Source: Pseudomonas sp. B6002 (GTDB lineage: Bacteria > Pseudomonadota > Gammaproteobacteria > Pseudomonadales > Pseudomonadaceae). From it: 64,000 nucleotides of DNA. The notes under the pieces are model-generated. The model saw only the letters and a list, made by a program, of their open reading frames with translations. It ran no database searches and was not told the origin of the DNA. The DNA lies in contig NZ_JACAOY010000023.1 of the NCBI RefSeq assembly GCF_013385985.1, positions 108,209 to 172,208 of the forward strand, written 5' to 3'. A program made the position numbers and the translations under genes. Numbering within the stretch: position 1 is the first letter of the stretch; each line of letters starts with the position of its first letter. Below are positions 45,365 to 53,585 of the stretch, one piece after another.

Positions 45365-45958
45365 TCAGTGTTCGATCATTCGGCGCAAGGCCAAGCAGTC
45401 TTCTGCATGCCAATCCACCAGCTCCGGCCACGGGTTCTCCGGCAGGTTGACCAGCACCGTGTGCGTCCCCGCTGCCCGGCCGCAGTCCAGGTCAAAGCGG
45501 TAGTCACCCACCATCACCATCTCGCTCGGCGCCACGTCCCAGGCCGCGGCCAGTTTCAGCAAGCCATCCGGATCGGGCTTGGGTTGCGCATCATCACGCC
45601 CCAACACGTCCTCGACAGCAAAACAGTCCGCCAGGCCAATCGCTTGCAGGGTGATGTGGGCCAATTCCCGCGCATTGCGCGTCAGGATGCCCAGGCGATA
45701 ACCGCGCCCCGCCAGCTCGCGCACCAACTCCACCGCGCCTTCGGCGGCGACGGAACCCAGCGCCAGCTCACGTTCGTGCTCCAGCAACCAGGCATGCTTG
45801 GCCGCCGCCACATCGGCAGGCAATGCCGCCAGATGGGTGAGGATGTCGTCTTCGGGCGGAATCTCCAGCGCCACGCGAATGGCCGCAAAATCATGCACGG
45901 CCACCGTGAGGGTGCCGTCCATGTCGAAAACCCAGTGCTTAACGTCCGCCAGGCTCAT
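45365..45958 (-). CDS. HAD-superfamily phosphatase
   Basis: A 197-residue hydrolase. Motif I is DMDGTL, motif II Thr lies in ILTRNA, Lys in QPKPDPDG, and motif IV in VMVGDYRFDL. It is of the phosphoglycolate-phosphatase or pyrophosphatase type with a helical cap; substrate uncertain. Its ATG overlaps the tesB stop (ATGA), so it is translated with tesB. Confidence 0.85.
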   Translation of the reverse strand: MSLADVKHWVFDMDGTLTVAVHDFAAIRVALEIPPEDDILTHLAALPADVAAAKHAWLLEHERELALGSVAAEGAVELVRELAGRGYRLGILTRNARELAHITLQAIGLADCFAVEDVLGRDDAQPKPDPDGLLKLAAAWDVAPSEMVMVGDYRFDLDCGRAAGTHTVLVNLPENPWPELVDWHAEDCLALRRMIEH

Positions 45959-46824
45959 GCCCAATCCTTGCGATGGCGGATCAAGCCTTCCTGGGTCACC
46001 GACGCCACCAGCTGCCCGGCGCGGTTGTACACGCTGCCCCGGGAGAACCCACGGGAGTTGCCGGCCCATGGGCTGTCCATGGCGTATAGCAACCAATCAT
46101 CGGCACGCAGGTCAGCGTGGAACCACAGCGCATGGTCGAGGCTGGCGACCTGCATGTCTTTCTGCCACACCGTCTTGCCGTGGGGCAGCAACGAGGTGGT
46201 CAGCAGACCGAAATCCGAGGCGTAGGCCAGCAGGTATTTGTGCAGCGCCGGCGAATCGGCCAGCGCGCCATCGGCCCGAAACCACACGTACTTCACCGGG
46301 TCGGACGGCTGCGGGTTGAACGGGTCTTTCTCGGTCACCGGGCGCACTTCGATCGGCTTGGGGCACAGCAGCTTGTCGCGCATGTGCTCGGGGATCAGGT
46401 GCGCACGTTGCTGGGTCAACTCCAGCTCCGACGGCAGGTTCTCCGGGCCGACCACCACGGGCATGGTGGTCTGGTGCTCGAAGCCTTCTTCGTCATATTG
46501 GAACGAGGTGGTGCAGGTGAAAATCGGGTGGCCCTTCTGGATCGCCGTGACCCGCCGCGTGCTGAAACTGCCGCCATCACGCACACGGTCCACCGAATAC
46601 ACCACCGGCAAGGCGGCATCGCCGGGGCGCAGGAAATAGCCGTGCAGGGAATGCACGTGCCGCGCCTCTTCTACGGTCTGGCTGGCAGCCGACAGCGACT
46701 GGCCAAGCACCTGGCCGCCGAACAGTTGGCGAAAACCCAGGTCCTGGCTGCGGCCGCGAAAGAGGTTTTCCTCGATCGGCTCCAGGGTCAGCAAGTCCAC
46801 TAGGTCTTCCAATACTTGGCTCAT
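45955..46824 (-). CDS. tesB: Acyl-CoA thioesterase II
   Basis: Hydrolyses medium- and long-chain acyl-CoA. It has 289 residues forming a double hot-dog fold. LFGGQVLGQSLSAASQTV and HSLHGYFLRPGD are typical; the C-terminal half contains SLDHALWFH and GNSRGFSRG. GAGGAGA precedes the start. It is first in a two-gene unit with the HAD phosphatase. Confidence 0.94.
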   Translation of the reverse strand: MSQVLEDLVDLLTLEPIEENLFRGRSQDLGFRQLFGGQVLGQSLSAASQTVEEARHVHSLHGYFLRPGDAALPVVYSVDRVRDGGSFSTRRVTAIQKGHPIFTCTTSFQYDEEGFEHQTTMPVVVGPENLPSELELTQQRAHLIPEHMRDKLLCPKPIEVRPVTEKDPFNPQPSDPVKYVWFRADGALADSPALHKYLLAYASDFGLLTTSLLPHGKTVWQKDMQVASLDHALWFHADLRADDWLLYAMDSPWAGNSRGFSRGSVYNRAGQLVASVTQEGLIRHRKDWA

Positions 46825-46857
46825 TCACACTCTCCTCAGAGCAATTCTTTTCTACCG

Positions 46858-46940
46858 TGTAGGAGCCGGCTTGCTGGCGATAGCGCCCTCAAGCTCAACA
46901 CACCTTCCAAAACTGACATCGCCGGCAAGCCGGCTCCTAC
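46858..46940. repeat. REP inverted pair overlapping the GNAT stop codon
   Basis: TGTAGGAGCCGGCTTGCTGG at the left and GCCGGCAAGCCGGCTCCTAC at the right. The right arm supplies the TAG stop of the acetyltransferase gene at 46937-46939. Confidence 0.9.
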
Positions 46941-47506
46941 CCGTGCAGCGTGTCCAACCATTGGGCGCGGGTGATGCGGTACAACACATGATGGCGCAGC
47001 GGGTCATCGGCTGCGACCTTGGGGTGTTCAAAATCTGCCTGGGGATCGTAATGCATACCGATGGCCTGCATGACTTTTTGTGATGGCAGATTGGACTCGG
47101 TGGTAAACGCGAGGATTTCATCCAGTTGCAACCGGTCGAAACCACAGCGCAAAGCCGTCCACGCCGCTTCGCTGGCGTACCCCAGGCCCCAGTGTTCACG
47201 GGCCAGGCGCCAGCCGATCTCCACTGCCGGGGTGAAGCCCGCTTCGAAGCTGACATTCTGCAGCCCGGTCAGGCCGATAAACTCGCCCGTGTCCTTGCGC
47301 TGCAAGGCCCAGAAACCAAAGCCATATTCCGCGAAGTGCCCACGTATGCGCCCGATCAATGCGGCGCTTTCGAGGTGGCTCAGCTTGGCCGGGAAATAGC
47401 GCATCACCTGCGGGTCGGCGCACATGCGCGCAAATTCCGGCAGGTCGCTGTCGCGCCATTGGCGCAGCACCAGACGTGCACTTTCCAATTCCAGTATCGG
47501 CTCCAT
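46937..47506 (-). CDS. GNAT acetyltransferase (RimJ/RimL-like)
   Basis: A 189-residue acetyl-CoA-dependent acetyltransferase. ESARLVLRQWRDSDLPEFARM opens the RimJ/RimL pattern; the CoA-binding region is EHWGLGYASEA, and NLPSQKVMQAIGM is motif B. GGAGGGG precedes the start. Its stop codon TAG is part of a REP arm. Substrate unknown. Confidence 0.88.
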   Translation of the reverse strand: MEPILELESARLVLRQWRDSDLPEFARMCADPQVMRYFPAKLSHLESAALIGRIRGHFAEYGFGFWALQRKDTGEFIGLTGLQNVSFEAGFTPAVEIGWRLAREHWGLGYASEAAWTALRCGFDRLQLDEILAFTTESNLPSQKVMQAIGMHYDPQADFEHPKVAADDPLRHHVLYRITRAQWLDTLHG

Positions 47507-47581
47507 GGGTCCCCTCCCTTGCCATGTGCGTGAGTGTACAACGCGGGTAAGATGCGTCGCAGGTTCCTGTCAGAAAATCCC

Positions 47582-48502
47582 ATGCCCCTGCCCCTGATCT
47601 ACCACGACGACTACAGCCCCGAGTTCCCGGCAGACCACCGGTTCCCCATGGACAAGTTTCGCCTGCTGCGCGATCACCTGGTGGACAGCGGCCTGACCGA
47701 AGACAGCCAATTGCTGCGCCCGCAGCTGTGCCCAGCAGAGATTCTGGCCCTGGCTCATGACCCTGGGTATATCGAACGCTACATGGGCGGCGAGTTGTCC
47801 CGCGAAGACCAACGGCGCCTCGGCCTGCCCTGGAACGAAGCGCTGGCCCGACGCACGGTGCGCGCCGTGGGCGGCTCCATCCTGGCAGCCGAAAAGGCCC
47901 TGGAACACGGCCTGGCCTGCCACTTGGCGGGCGGCACCCACCATGCCCACTACGACTACCCGGCCGGCTTTTGCATCTTCAATGACCTGGCGGTGATCAG
48001 CCATTACCTGCTGGCCAGCGGCCGGGTCAACCGCGTGCTGATCTTCGATTGCGACGTGCACCAGGGCGACGGCACCGCACGCATCCTCCACGACACGCCG
48101 GACGCCATCACCGTGTCGCTGCACTGCGAAAAGAACTTCCCGGCGCGCAAGGCCCAGAGCGATTGGGACATTCCCCTGCCCATGGGCATGGGCGATGCCG
48201 ACTACCTCAAGGTGGTCGACGACGCTCTCAACTACCTGTTGCCGCTCTACCAGCCCGACCTGGTGCTGTATGACGCGGGCGTGGACGTGCACAAGGATGA
48301 CGCCCTCGGTTACCTCAAGCTGACCGACGCAGGCGTCGCCGCCCGCGACGAAAGCGTGATGCGCCACTGCCTGGGCCGCGACATCCCGGTGATGGGCGTG
48401 ATCGGCGGCGGCTACAGCAAGGACCGCCCGGCCCTGGCCCGCCGCCATGGCATCCTGCACCACAGCGCACAACGGGTGTGGACGTCATCAGGCTGTCACT
48501 GA
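47582..48502 (+). CDS. Histone deacetylase-family hydrolase
   Basis: Zinc-dependent deacetylase fold of about 306 residues from MPLPLIYHDDY. The active-site segment GGTHHAHYDYPAGFCIFND, the zinc-binding FDCDVHQGDGTA and the second Asp in YDAGVDVHKDD are intact. Bacterial members act on acetylated polyamines or other small amides. An earlier in-frame Met (47552) is possible but gives a non-family extension. Confidence 0.88.
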   Translation: MPLPLIYHDDYSPEFPADHRFPMDKFRLLRDHLVDSGLTEDSQLLRPQLCPAEILALAHDPGYIERYMGGELSREDQRRLGLPWNEALARRTVRAVGGSILAAEKALEHGLACHLAGGTHHAHYDYPAGFCIFNDLAVISHYLLASGRVNRVLIFDCDVHQGDGTARILHDTPDAITVSLHCEKNFPARKAQSDWDIPLPMGMGDADYLKVVDDALNYLLPLYQPDLVLYDAGVDVHKDDALGYLKLTDAGVAARDESVMRHCLGRDIPVMGVIGGGYSKDRPALARRHGILHHSAQRVWTSSGCH

Positions 48503-48526
48503 ACTGTGGGCGTTACCCACAATGCC

Positions 48527-48648
48527 TGTGGAACCACCTGTGGATAACTTGAGCGTAAGCACCTGAGAGCAAGACAACGCATGGCCTGCAGGAAACTGTA
48601 CGTTTTTTGACCACACACTTTTCCACAGCCGTGAAACGTTGTGGAACA
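48527..48648. other. Cluster of TGTGGA motifs, one perfect DnaA box
   Basis: In the 228-base gap before the HrpK-like gene lie TGTGGATAA (48539-48547, a perfect DnaA box) and three partial matches: TGTGGAACC (48527), TTTTCCACA (48619) and TGTGGAACA (48640). A TGTGGG/CCCACA hairpin precedes them at 48505-48521. No clear promoter and no hrp box were found here. Confidence 0.4.
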
Positions 48649-48730
48649 TTCGACCTGTTCCAGATTTGAAACAAAACTGCCGCACGCCACCGTCACCCTG
48701 AACACCTTCCCGTTTTCAGAGTACCCGGCG

Positions 48731-51700
48731 ATGGCTACCTACAAGATCGGCACCGTGACAAACCCCGGCAATGACGACGCCTTGAAAAAGGTCGCCGCCA
48801 CCTTCGAAACCGCCATGGCCCGCGCCGTTGCGGGTTTCAAGGACACGGCCAAGCCCGGCAATTTCAAGGTGCTGGCCAGCGGCGTGACCGACAACACCAA
48901 AGACCAGAAAATCGCCGCCGTCATGGCCACCGGCGATCAAGAGGCGATCAAACGCCTCAACGATCCTAACCTCGCCGACATCAGCAACACCGGCGTGCCC
49001 CTGGCGGACATCGCCAGCATCACCAAGATTTCCGACAACGTGCTGGACCTCAAGACCCGCGACGGCCAGGACATTGTCATCATCAAGCAGATGACGCCCT
49101 ACCTGTTCGACGGCATGGCCGGCAAGGTCGACGCCGTCAACGCGCTCAATGCCAGCAAGGCCGACGGCTACCGCATCGCCCAGGCCGGCGATACCGCGCC
49201 GGGGTTGGCTGACTACAAGGGCATCGGCCCTGTGGATGAAATCGGCCCGGGCTTTATCCGCTACGAGACCGTCTCGGGCGACAAGGTGGTGGTCAGCCGC
49301 GAAGTGAACCCCGACCTGTACAACCAGGTGGCGGGCGACGGCCAAACCTGGGGCCTGATCAACGACAGCAAGAACGCCGGTTACACCCTCGCCGACGCCA
49401 GCGAAACCGGGAGTGTCAGCCTGGTAGGTACTCCGGAAGAACTCGGCCACGGCCTGATCCGTTATGAAACGGCGTCCGGCGACAAGGTGATCGTGTCCCA
49501 GGCCATCAGCCCCGACCTGTATGCCTCGGTGGTCAAGGAATCCAACGGCATCTTCAATGTGGGCGGCGCCGTCGACACCAACTGGATCGACAACTCCCAA
49601 TACGCCAACCCCAAGGACTGGGACAAGATCGTCGGCAACACCAGCGGCACGCCGACCCAGGAAGAACGCGACCTGGACCGCCCACGCGCCGCGGCCAAAA
49701 TGCTCAGCGACAACTGGGACAAATGGGGCATGCACGACCGCCCCATCGACTTCTCCAACCCACCGACCGACCTGCCGCCCGAAGCCCAGGCGTGCCTCAA
49801 ATACCTGGCCGGCAGCCCGAGCCTGATGAACGCCCTGGACAGCGGCGGCCTGGGCGGCAGCGACGGCGTGATTACCCACAGCAACGTCGACAGTTTCGTC
49901 AGTCAGTCGAACAAGGATCTGTCGGCCGCCTCCAAGTCCTACAGCACCTTTCTCAGCAAAAACCCGGGAGCCAGCGACCTGGCCAAGGCGAACGCCAAGT
50001 CGGCCGCGCTGGTCATGGCCAATATCTCGCTGGTCAGCAGCGCCGGCCCCGCGATGGAAGGCCCCAACCAACGCGCCAACAACGGCAGCCTGACCACCGA
50101 CAACCTCAACGCCATCAAGAACGACAGCGGCCTGAGCCCTGAACTGACCGGCGCTGCCGGCTACTGGTCGACCCCGGGCATGATGCGCACCCTCGACATG
50201 GCCGGCGACCTGCCCGCCACCGCCACCGCCGACGGCATCACCCAGCAGAAAAACCTCGGTGCCTGGCTGGAAAACCAGGCGCCCACCGACGATCACGGCG
50301 TGTTGATGATGCTCAGCAACGCCTCGATCCGCAGCTCGGTGGCCGGTGTCGACACCTCGAAGCTGACCCAGGACGTGCTGCAAAACCCGCAGAACTACGA
50401 CGGCAAGACCAAGGCCGCCGTGATGTTGGAACTCAGCGACGCCCGTGCGCGCCTGGCTTCCAGCGACAAGGTCGGCGACGGTGACCTGTATGCCGGGATC
50501 ACCGCCGACAGCGAATATCACCTCAACCCGACCAAATCCAAGGTCGCCGACCAGTTGGACGCGGCCGTCAACCAGTTGGCCGGCGACCCGGACGTGAAGA
50601 CCTTCATGGCCCAGAACCAGGCCGACGGCATGCGCGACATCGTCAACAGCGACCCGGCGATCAAGACCGAGATGCAGCACTACCAGGACAGCCAGATCAA
50701 CAGCGGCAACGTGATCAACACCGCGCTGGCGACCAAGGACAGTAATGGCAACCCGGTGTCGCTGATCGACGGGCTCAGCCTGGCCGGCACCGACGCCACC
50801 CTCACCGACATGGCCCTGGGCGGTAATGGCACGGTGGACCTGGAGGCCATGGCCGACAAGTCCGGTAAATCGGCCGAGATTCAGCAGTACTTCCAGGACC
50901 ACATCGTCAGCGGGCAAGACCTGCAGAACGGCCTGGCCGCGCCGAATGCCGACCCGATGACGGTCATCGGCCAGTACGCGGCCAACGCCTCGTTGCTCAA
51001 GGAATTCCTCGGCGACAAGGTCTCGGCGCAGGACTCCTCCACCGTGCAGCAATACGTCAACCAGGCGGTGTCCGACAGCCTGGTCAACGGCGCCAACGAC
51101 GATGTGCTCAAAAGCACCTTCGGCGACGCCAACGGCAATTTCGACGAAGCCAAGACCACTGCCATCCTCAACCAGGCCATGGCCGACAACCCGGACATGT
51201 TCAAGGACGCCACGGGTGCGCAGATCAAGCCGCAGGATGTGATCTCGCTGATCCGCTCGATGTGGGACGTCAACCGCCAGACCCAGAAGATCAGCGACGT
51301 GCTGCCCAAGGCCGTGGACGGCCTGAACCTCAACGCCAGCGACGCCTACAAACAGGGTCTGCTGCACATCGGCAGCGCCCTGCTGGCGGGCGGCGTACTG
51401 GCGGCGCGCTCGGCCACCGGTGGCAACAGCCCGGCCGACAACGCCGGGCGCGTGGCGGCGGGCATGCAGTTCGCCGGCCTGATCACCGAAGGCGGCACCA
51501 AATACGCCAAGGAAGCCGGCTACGGCATGGCCTGGAAACCCACGCCGGTTGACCCGAGCAAGCCCCAGGGCATCGGCGACTTCCCCACCGGAAAAATGGT
51601 GCAGAACACCGACGGGCTCAACAAACTGGGGAACCTGGGCAAAATCGTCGGCGGCGCCGGCAGCTTTATCGGCGGCGTATTCGGCCTGATCAGCGGGGTC

Positions 51701-52060
51701 AACAGCGCGTTCTCCGGTGACAAGCTCAACGCCGGCTTCTCCCTCACCAGCGGCGCCCTCGGCACCGGCGCGGCGGTGGCGTCGATCATCGAAGGCGGCG
51801 CCGGCCTGTTTGGCGTGGCCGATGCGGCCGCCATCGCCGGCACCTTCGCCGGTGTACTGGGCTGGGCGGCGGCGGGCGTGGGCATCATCACCTCGTTCGT
51901 GTTCCCGATCATCGAGGTGGTCAAGCGCGAGAAACAACAGGACGCGTTCTTCGGCGCGCTGGTGCCCGTGCTGGACAAATATGGCCTCACCGGTGGCCCG
52001 ATCACCGATGCCGACCGCTCGGACGAGTACCCGCCAAACACCAACACCGGGTTTGCGTGA
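48731..52060 (+). CDS. HrpK/NolX-like putative type III translocator or effector
   Basis: A 1109-residue protein with only one cysteine, rich in Asn, Asp, Ser, Thr and Ala. There is no Sec signal (MATYKIGTVTNPGNDD). Three repeats of about 62 residues occupy 100-275, each with a core like RYETVSGDKVVVS and PDLYNQV. Two copies of a PxxLxxLDxxG...DGI module lie at about 348-390 and 469-515. The C-terminus is strongly hydrophobic (LFGVADAAAIAGTFAGVLGW and on, about 1024-1064), as in NolX/HrpF/HrpK translocators. No secretion apparatus is in the window. Family placement is from recalled pattern, so it needs a profile search. The longest frame starts at a GTG at 48641 with no ribosome site; I chose the ATG at 48731, though its site is weak. 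Confidence 0.62.
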   Translation: MATYKIGTVTNPGNDDALKKVAATFETAMARAVAGFKDTAKPGNFKVLASGVTDNTKDQKIAAVMATGDQEAIKRLNDPNLADISNTGVPLADIASITKISDNVLDLKTRDGQDIVIIKQMTPYLFDGMAGKVDAVNALNASKADGYRIAQAGDTAPGLADYKGIGPVDEIGPGFIRYETVSGDKVVVSREVNPDLYNQVAGDGQTWGLINDSKNAGYTLADASETGSVSLVGTPEELGHGLIRYETASGDKVIVSQAISPDLYASVVKESNGIFNVGGAVDTNWIDNSQYANPKDWDKIVGNTSGTPTQEERDLDRPRAAAKMLSDNWDKWGMHDRPIDFSNPPTDLPPEAQACLKYLAGSPSLMNALDSGGLGGSDGVITHSNVDSFVSQSNKDLSAASKSYSTFLSKNPGASDLAKANAKSAALVMANISLVSSAGPAMEGPNQRANNGSLTTDNLNAIKNDSGLSPELTGAAGYWSTPGMMRTLDMAGDLPATATADGITQQKNLGAWLENQAPTDDHGVLMMLSNASIRSSVAGVDTSKLTQDVLQNPQNYDGKTKAAVMLELSDARARLASSDKVGDGDLYAGITADSEYHLNPTKSKVADQLDAAVNQLAGDPDVKTFMAQNQADGMRDIVNSDPAIKTEMQHYQDSQINSGNVINTALATKDSNGNPVSLIDGLSLAGTDATLTDMALGGNGTVDLEAMADKSGKSAEIQQYFQDHIVSGQDLQNGLAAPNADPMTVIGQYAANASLLKEFLGDKVSAQDSSTVQQYVNQAVSDSLVNGANDDVLKSTFGDANGNFDEAKTTAILNQAMADNPDMFKDATGAQIKPQDVISLIRSMWDVNRQTQKISDVLPKAVDGLNLNASDAYKQGLLHIGSALLAGGVLAARSATGGNSPADNAGRVAAGMQFAGLITEGGTKYAKEAGYGMAWKPTPVDPSKPQGIGDFPTGKMVQNTDGLNKLGNLGKIVGGAGSFIGGVFGLISGVNSAFSGDKLNAGFSLTSGALGTGAAVASIIEGGAGLFGVADAAAIAGTFAGVLGWAAAGVGIITSFVFPIIEVVKREKQQDAFFGALVPVLDKYGLTGGPITDADRSDEYPPNTNTGFA

Positions 52061-52080
52061 TCCCCGGGCACGCCGTTTCC

Positions 52081-52171
52081 TGTGGTGGGCGGGCTTGCTC
52101 CGCGTCGCGATTGACCAGGCGCTTCACGTTAGCCTGGTACACCGCGGCGCGGGGCAAGCCCGCTCACTACA
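52081..52171. repeat. REP-like inverted pair, third family
   Basis: TGTGGTGGGCGGGCTTGCTC and GGGCAAGCCCGCTCACTAC bound a hairpin-forming unit unlike the other two REP families in the window. Confidence 0.75.
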
Positions 52172-52225
52172 TAAGCACCACAATTGCTTACAATGGGCGC
52201 CCTTTTCTTTTGCCCAGGCCTGCTG

Positions 52226-53449
52226 ATGTCCACTTCCTCCTCCCACGTCGCCATTATCGGCGGCGGCCCTGCCGGGCTGATGGCCGCTGAAGTCTTGAGC
52301 CAGGCGGGTGTGCGGGTGGACCTGTACGACGGCATGCCGTCGGTGGGGCGCAAGTTCCTGCTGGCGGGCGTGGGCGGCATGAACATCACCCATTCCGAGG
52401 CCTACCCGGCGTTCCTGTCGCGCTACGCCGAGCGTGCACCGCACATGGCACCGCTGCTGCGCGCGTTTGGCGCCGAGGCGTTGTGCGAGTGGATTCATGG
52501 CTTGGGCATCGAGACCTTTGTCGGCACCTCCGGCCGGGTGTTTCCTACGGATATGAAAGCCGCTCCCCTGCTGCGTGCGTGGCTTAAACGCCTGCGCGAA
52601 CAAGGCGTGGTTATCCACACCCGCCATCGCTGGGTCGGCTGGAATGCCAGCGGCGACTTACTTATCCACAGCCCGGACGGTGAAAAAGCTATCCACAGCG
52701 ATGCGGTATTGCTGGCGTTGGGCGGTGGCAGCTGGTCGCGGCTGGGCTCTGACGGCGCCTGGCTCAAGCTGCTGGAAGACAAAGGCGTGCCTTACGCCGC
52801 GCTGCAGCCGAGCAATTGCGGGTTTGAGGTGTCGGGCTGGAGCGAGTTGATGGTCAGCAAATTCGCTGGGGCGCCGTTGAAAAACGTCGCCATCGGGTTG
52901 GGCGATGACAAGCCGCGCCTTGGCGAGTGTGTGGTCACCGCCACCGGCATCGAAGGCAGCCTGATCTACGCGCTGTCGGCACCGGTTCGCGAAGCGATCA
53001 ACCGTGACGGCGCAGCGACCGTGCACATCGACCTGTTGCCGAGCAAACCGCTGGATAAGGTACAGGCCGCACTGGCCAAGCCCCGTGGTTCACGCTCGAT
53101 GAGCAAGCATTTGCACAGCCAGTTGGGGTTGGATGGGGTGAAAGCCGCGTTGCTGCGCGAGCTGGCACCCGCTGAACACTTCAATGACCCGGCGCAGCTG
53201 GCTGTGGATATCAAGGCCCTGCCCCTGACCCTGGTGAAAACCCGGCCGATGGACGAGGCGATCAGCACCGCCGGCGGCGTGCCGTTTGAGGCGCTGGATG
53301 AGCGGTTGATGCTCAAGCAACTGCCGGGGGTGTTTTGTGCGGGGGAGATGCTGGATTGGGAAGCGCCAACCGGCGGGTATTTGCTGACGGGGTGTTTTGC
53401 CAGCGGCCGAGCGGCGGGGCGCGGCGTGTTGGAATGGCTTAACCGCTAA
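52226..53449 (+). CDS. HI0933/BaiN-family NAD(P)/FAD flavoprotein
   Basis: A 407-residue flavoprotein (TIGR03862 type). The FAD motif is VAIIGGGPAGLMAAEVL at the N-terminus, followed by the family's VGRKFLLAGVGGMNIT. The C-terminus PGVFCAGEMLDWEAPTGGYLLTGCFASG is diagnostic. Substrate unknown; BaiN is a bile-acid reductase in gut clostridia. The coding sequence contains two perfect DnaA boxes and one near match, described separately. The ATG at 52226 is preferred over an upstream TTG. Confidence 0.88.
   Translation: MSTSSSHVAIIGGGPAGLMAAEVLSQAGVRVDLYDGMPSVGRKFLLAGVGGMNITHSEAYPAFLSRYAERAPHMAPLLRAFGAEALCEWIHGLGIETFVGTSGRVFPTDMKAAPLLRAWLKRLREQGVVIHTRHRWVGWNASGDLLIHSPDGEKAIHSDAVLLALGGGSWSRLGSDGAWLKLLEDKGVPYAALQPSNCGFEVSGWSELMVSKFAGAPLKNVAIGLGDDKPRLGECVVTATGIEGSLIYALSAPVREAINRDGAATVHIDLLPSKPLDKVQAALAKPRGSRSMSKHLHSQLGLDGVKAALLRELAPAEHFNDPAQLAVDIKALPLTLVKTRPMDEAISTAGGVPFEALDERLMLKQLPGVFCAGEMLDWEAPTGGYLLTGCFASGRAAGRGVLEWLNR
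52611..52697 (+). other. DnaA-box cluster inside the flavoprotein gene
   Basis: TTATCCACA occurs exactly at 52611-52619 and 52662-52670, and CTATCCACA at 52689-52697, all in the same orientation. One lies across the rare codons TTA CTT. Confidence 0.5.
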
Positions 53450-53459
53450 AACACCGATC

Positions 53460-53562
53460 TTGCCTGCGATGGCGGCCTCGAGATCGCCATCGCAGGCAAG
53501 CCAGCTCCCACATTCTGATCTGTGAATACATTCAAAATGTGGGAGCTGGCTTGCCTGCGATG
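53460..53562. repeat. REP cluster (GTGGGAGCTGGCTTG family)
   Basis: An inverted pair (53460-53512) followed by a separate direct unit TGTGGGAGCTGGCTTGCCTG (from 53539), between the flavoprotein and rhlE genes. Confidence 0.88.
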
Positions 53563-53585
53563 AGGCCATCAGCCTCACCCAAAAA

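Noticed and set aside
48521-48560. A HrpL box (GGAACC-N16-CCAC) upstream of the HrpK-like gene
   Set aside because: GGAACC is present at 48530 but no CCAC follows at the required spacing.
48716-51937. A 1073-codon minus-strand open frame opposite the HrpK-like gene
   Set aside because: His/Val/Gly/Ala-rich shadow with low-complexity character and no motif; the plus-strand frame has organised repeats and a hydrophobic end.
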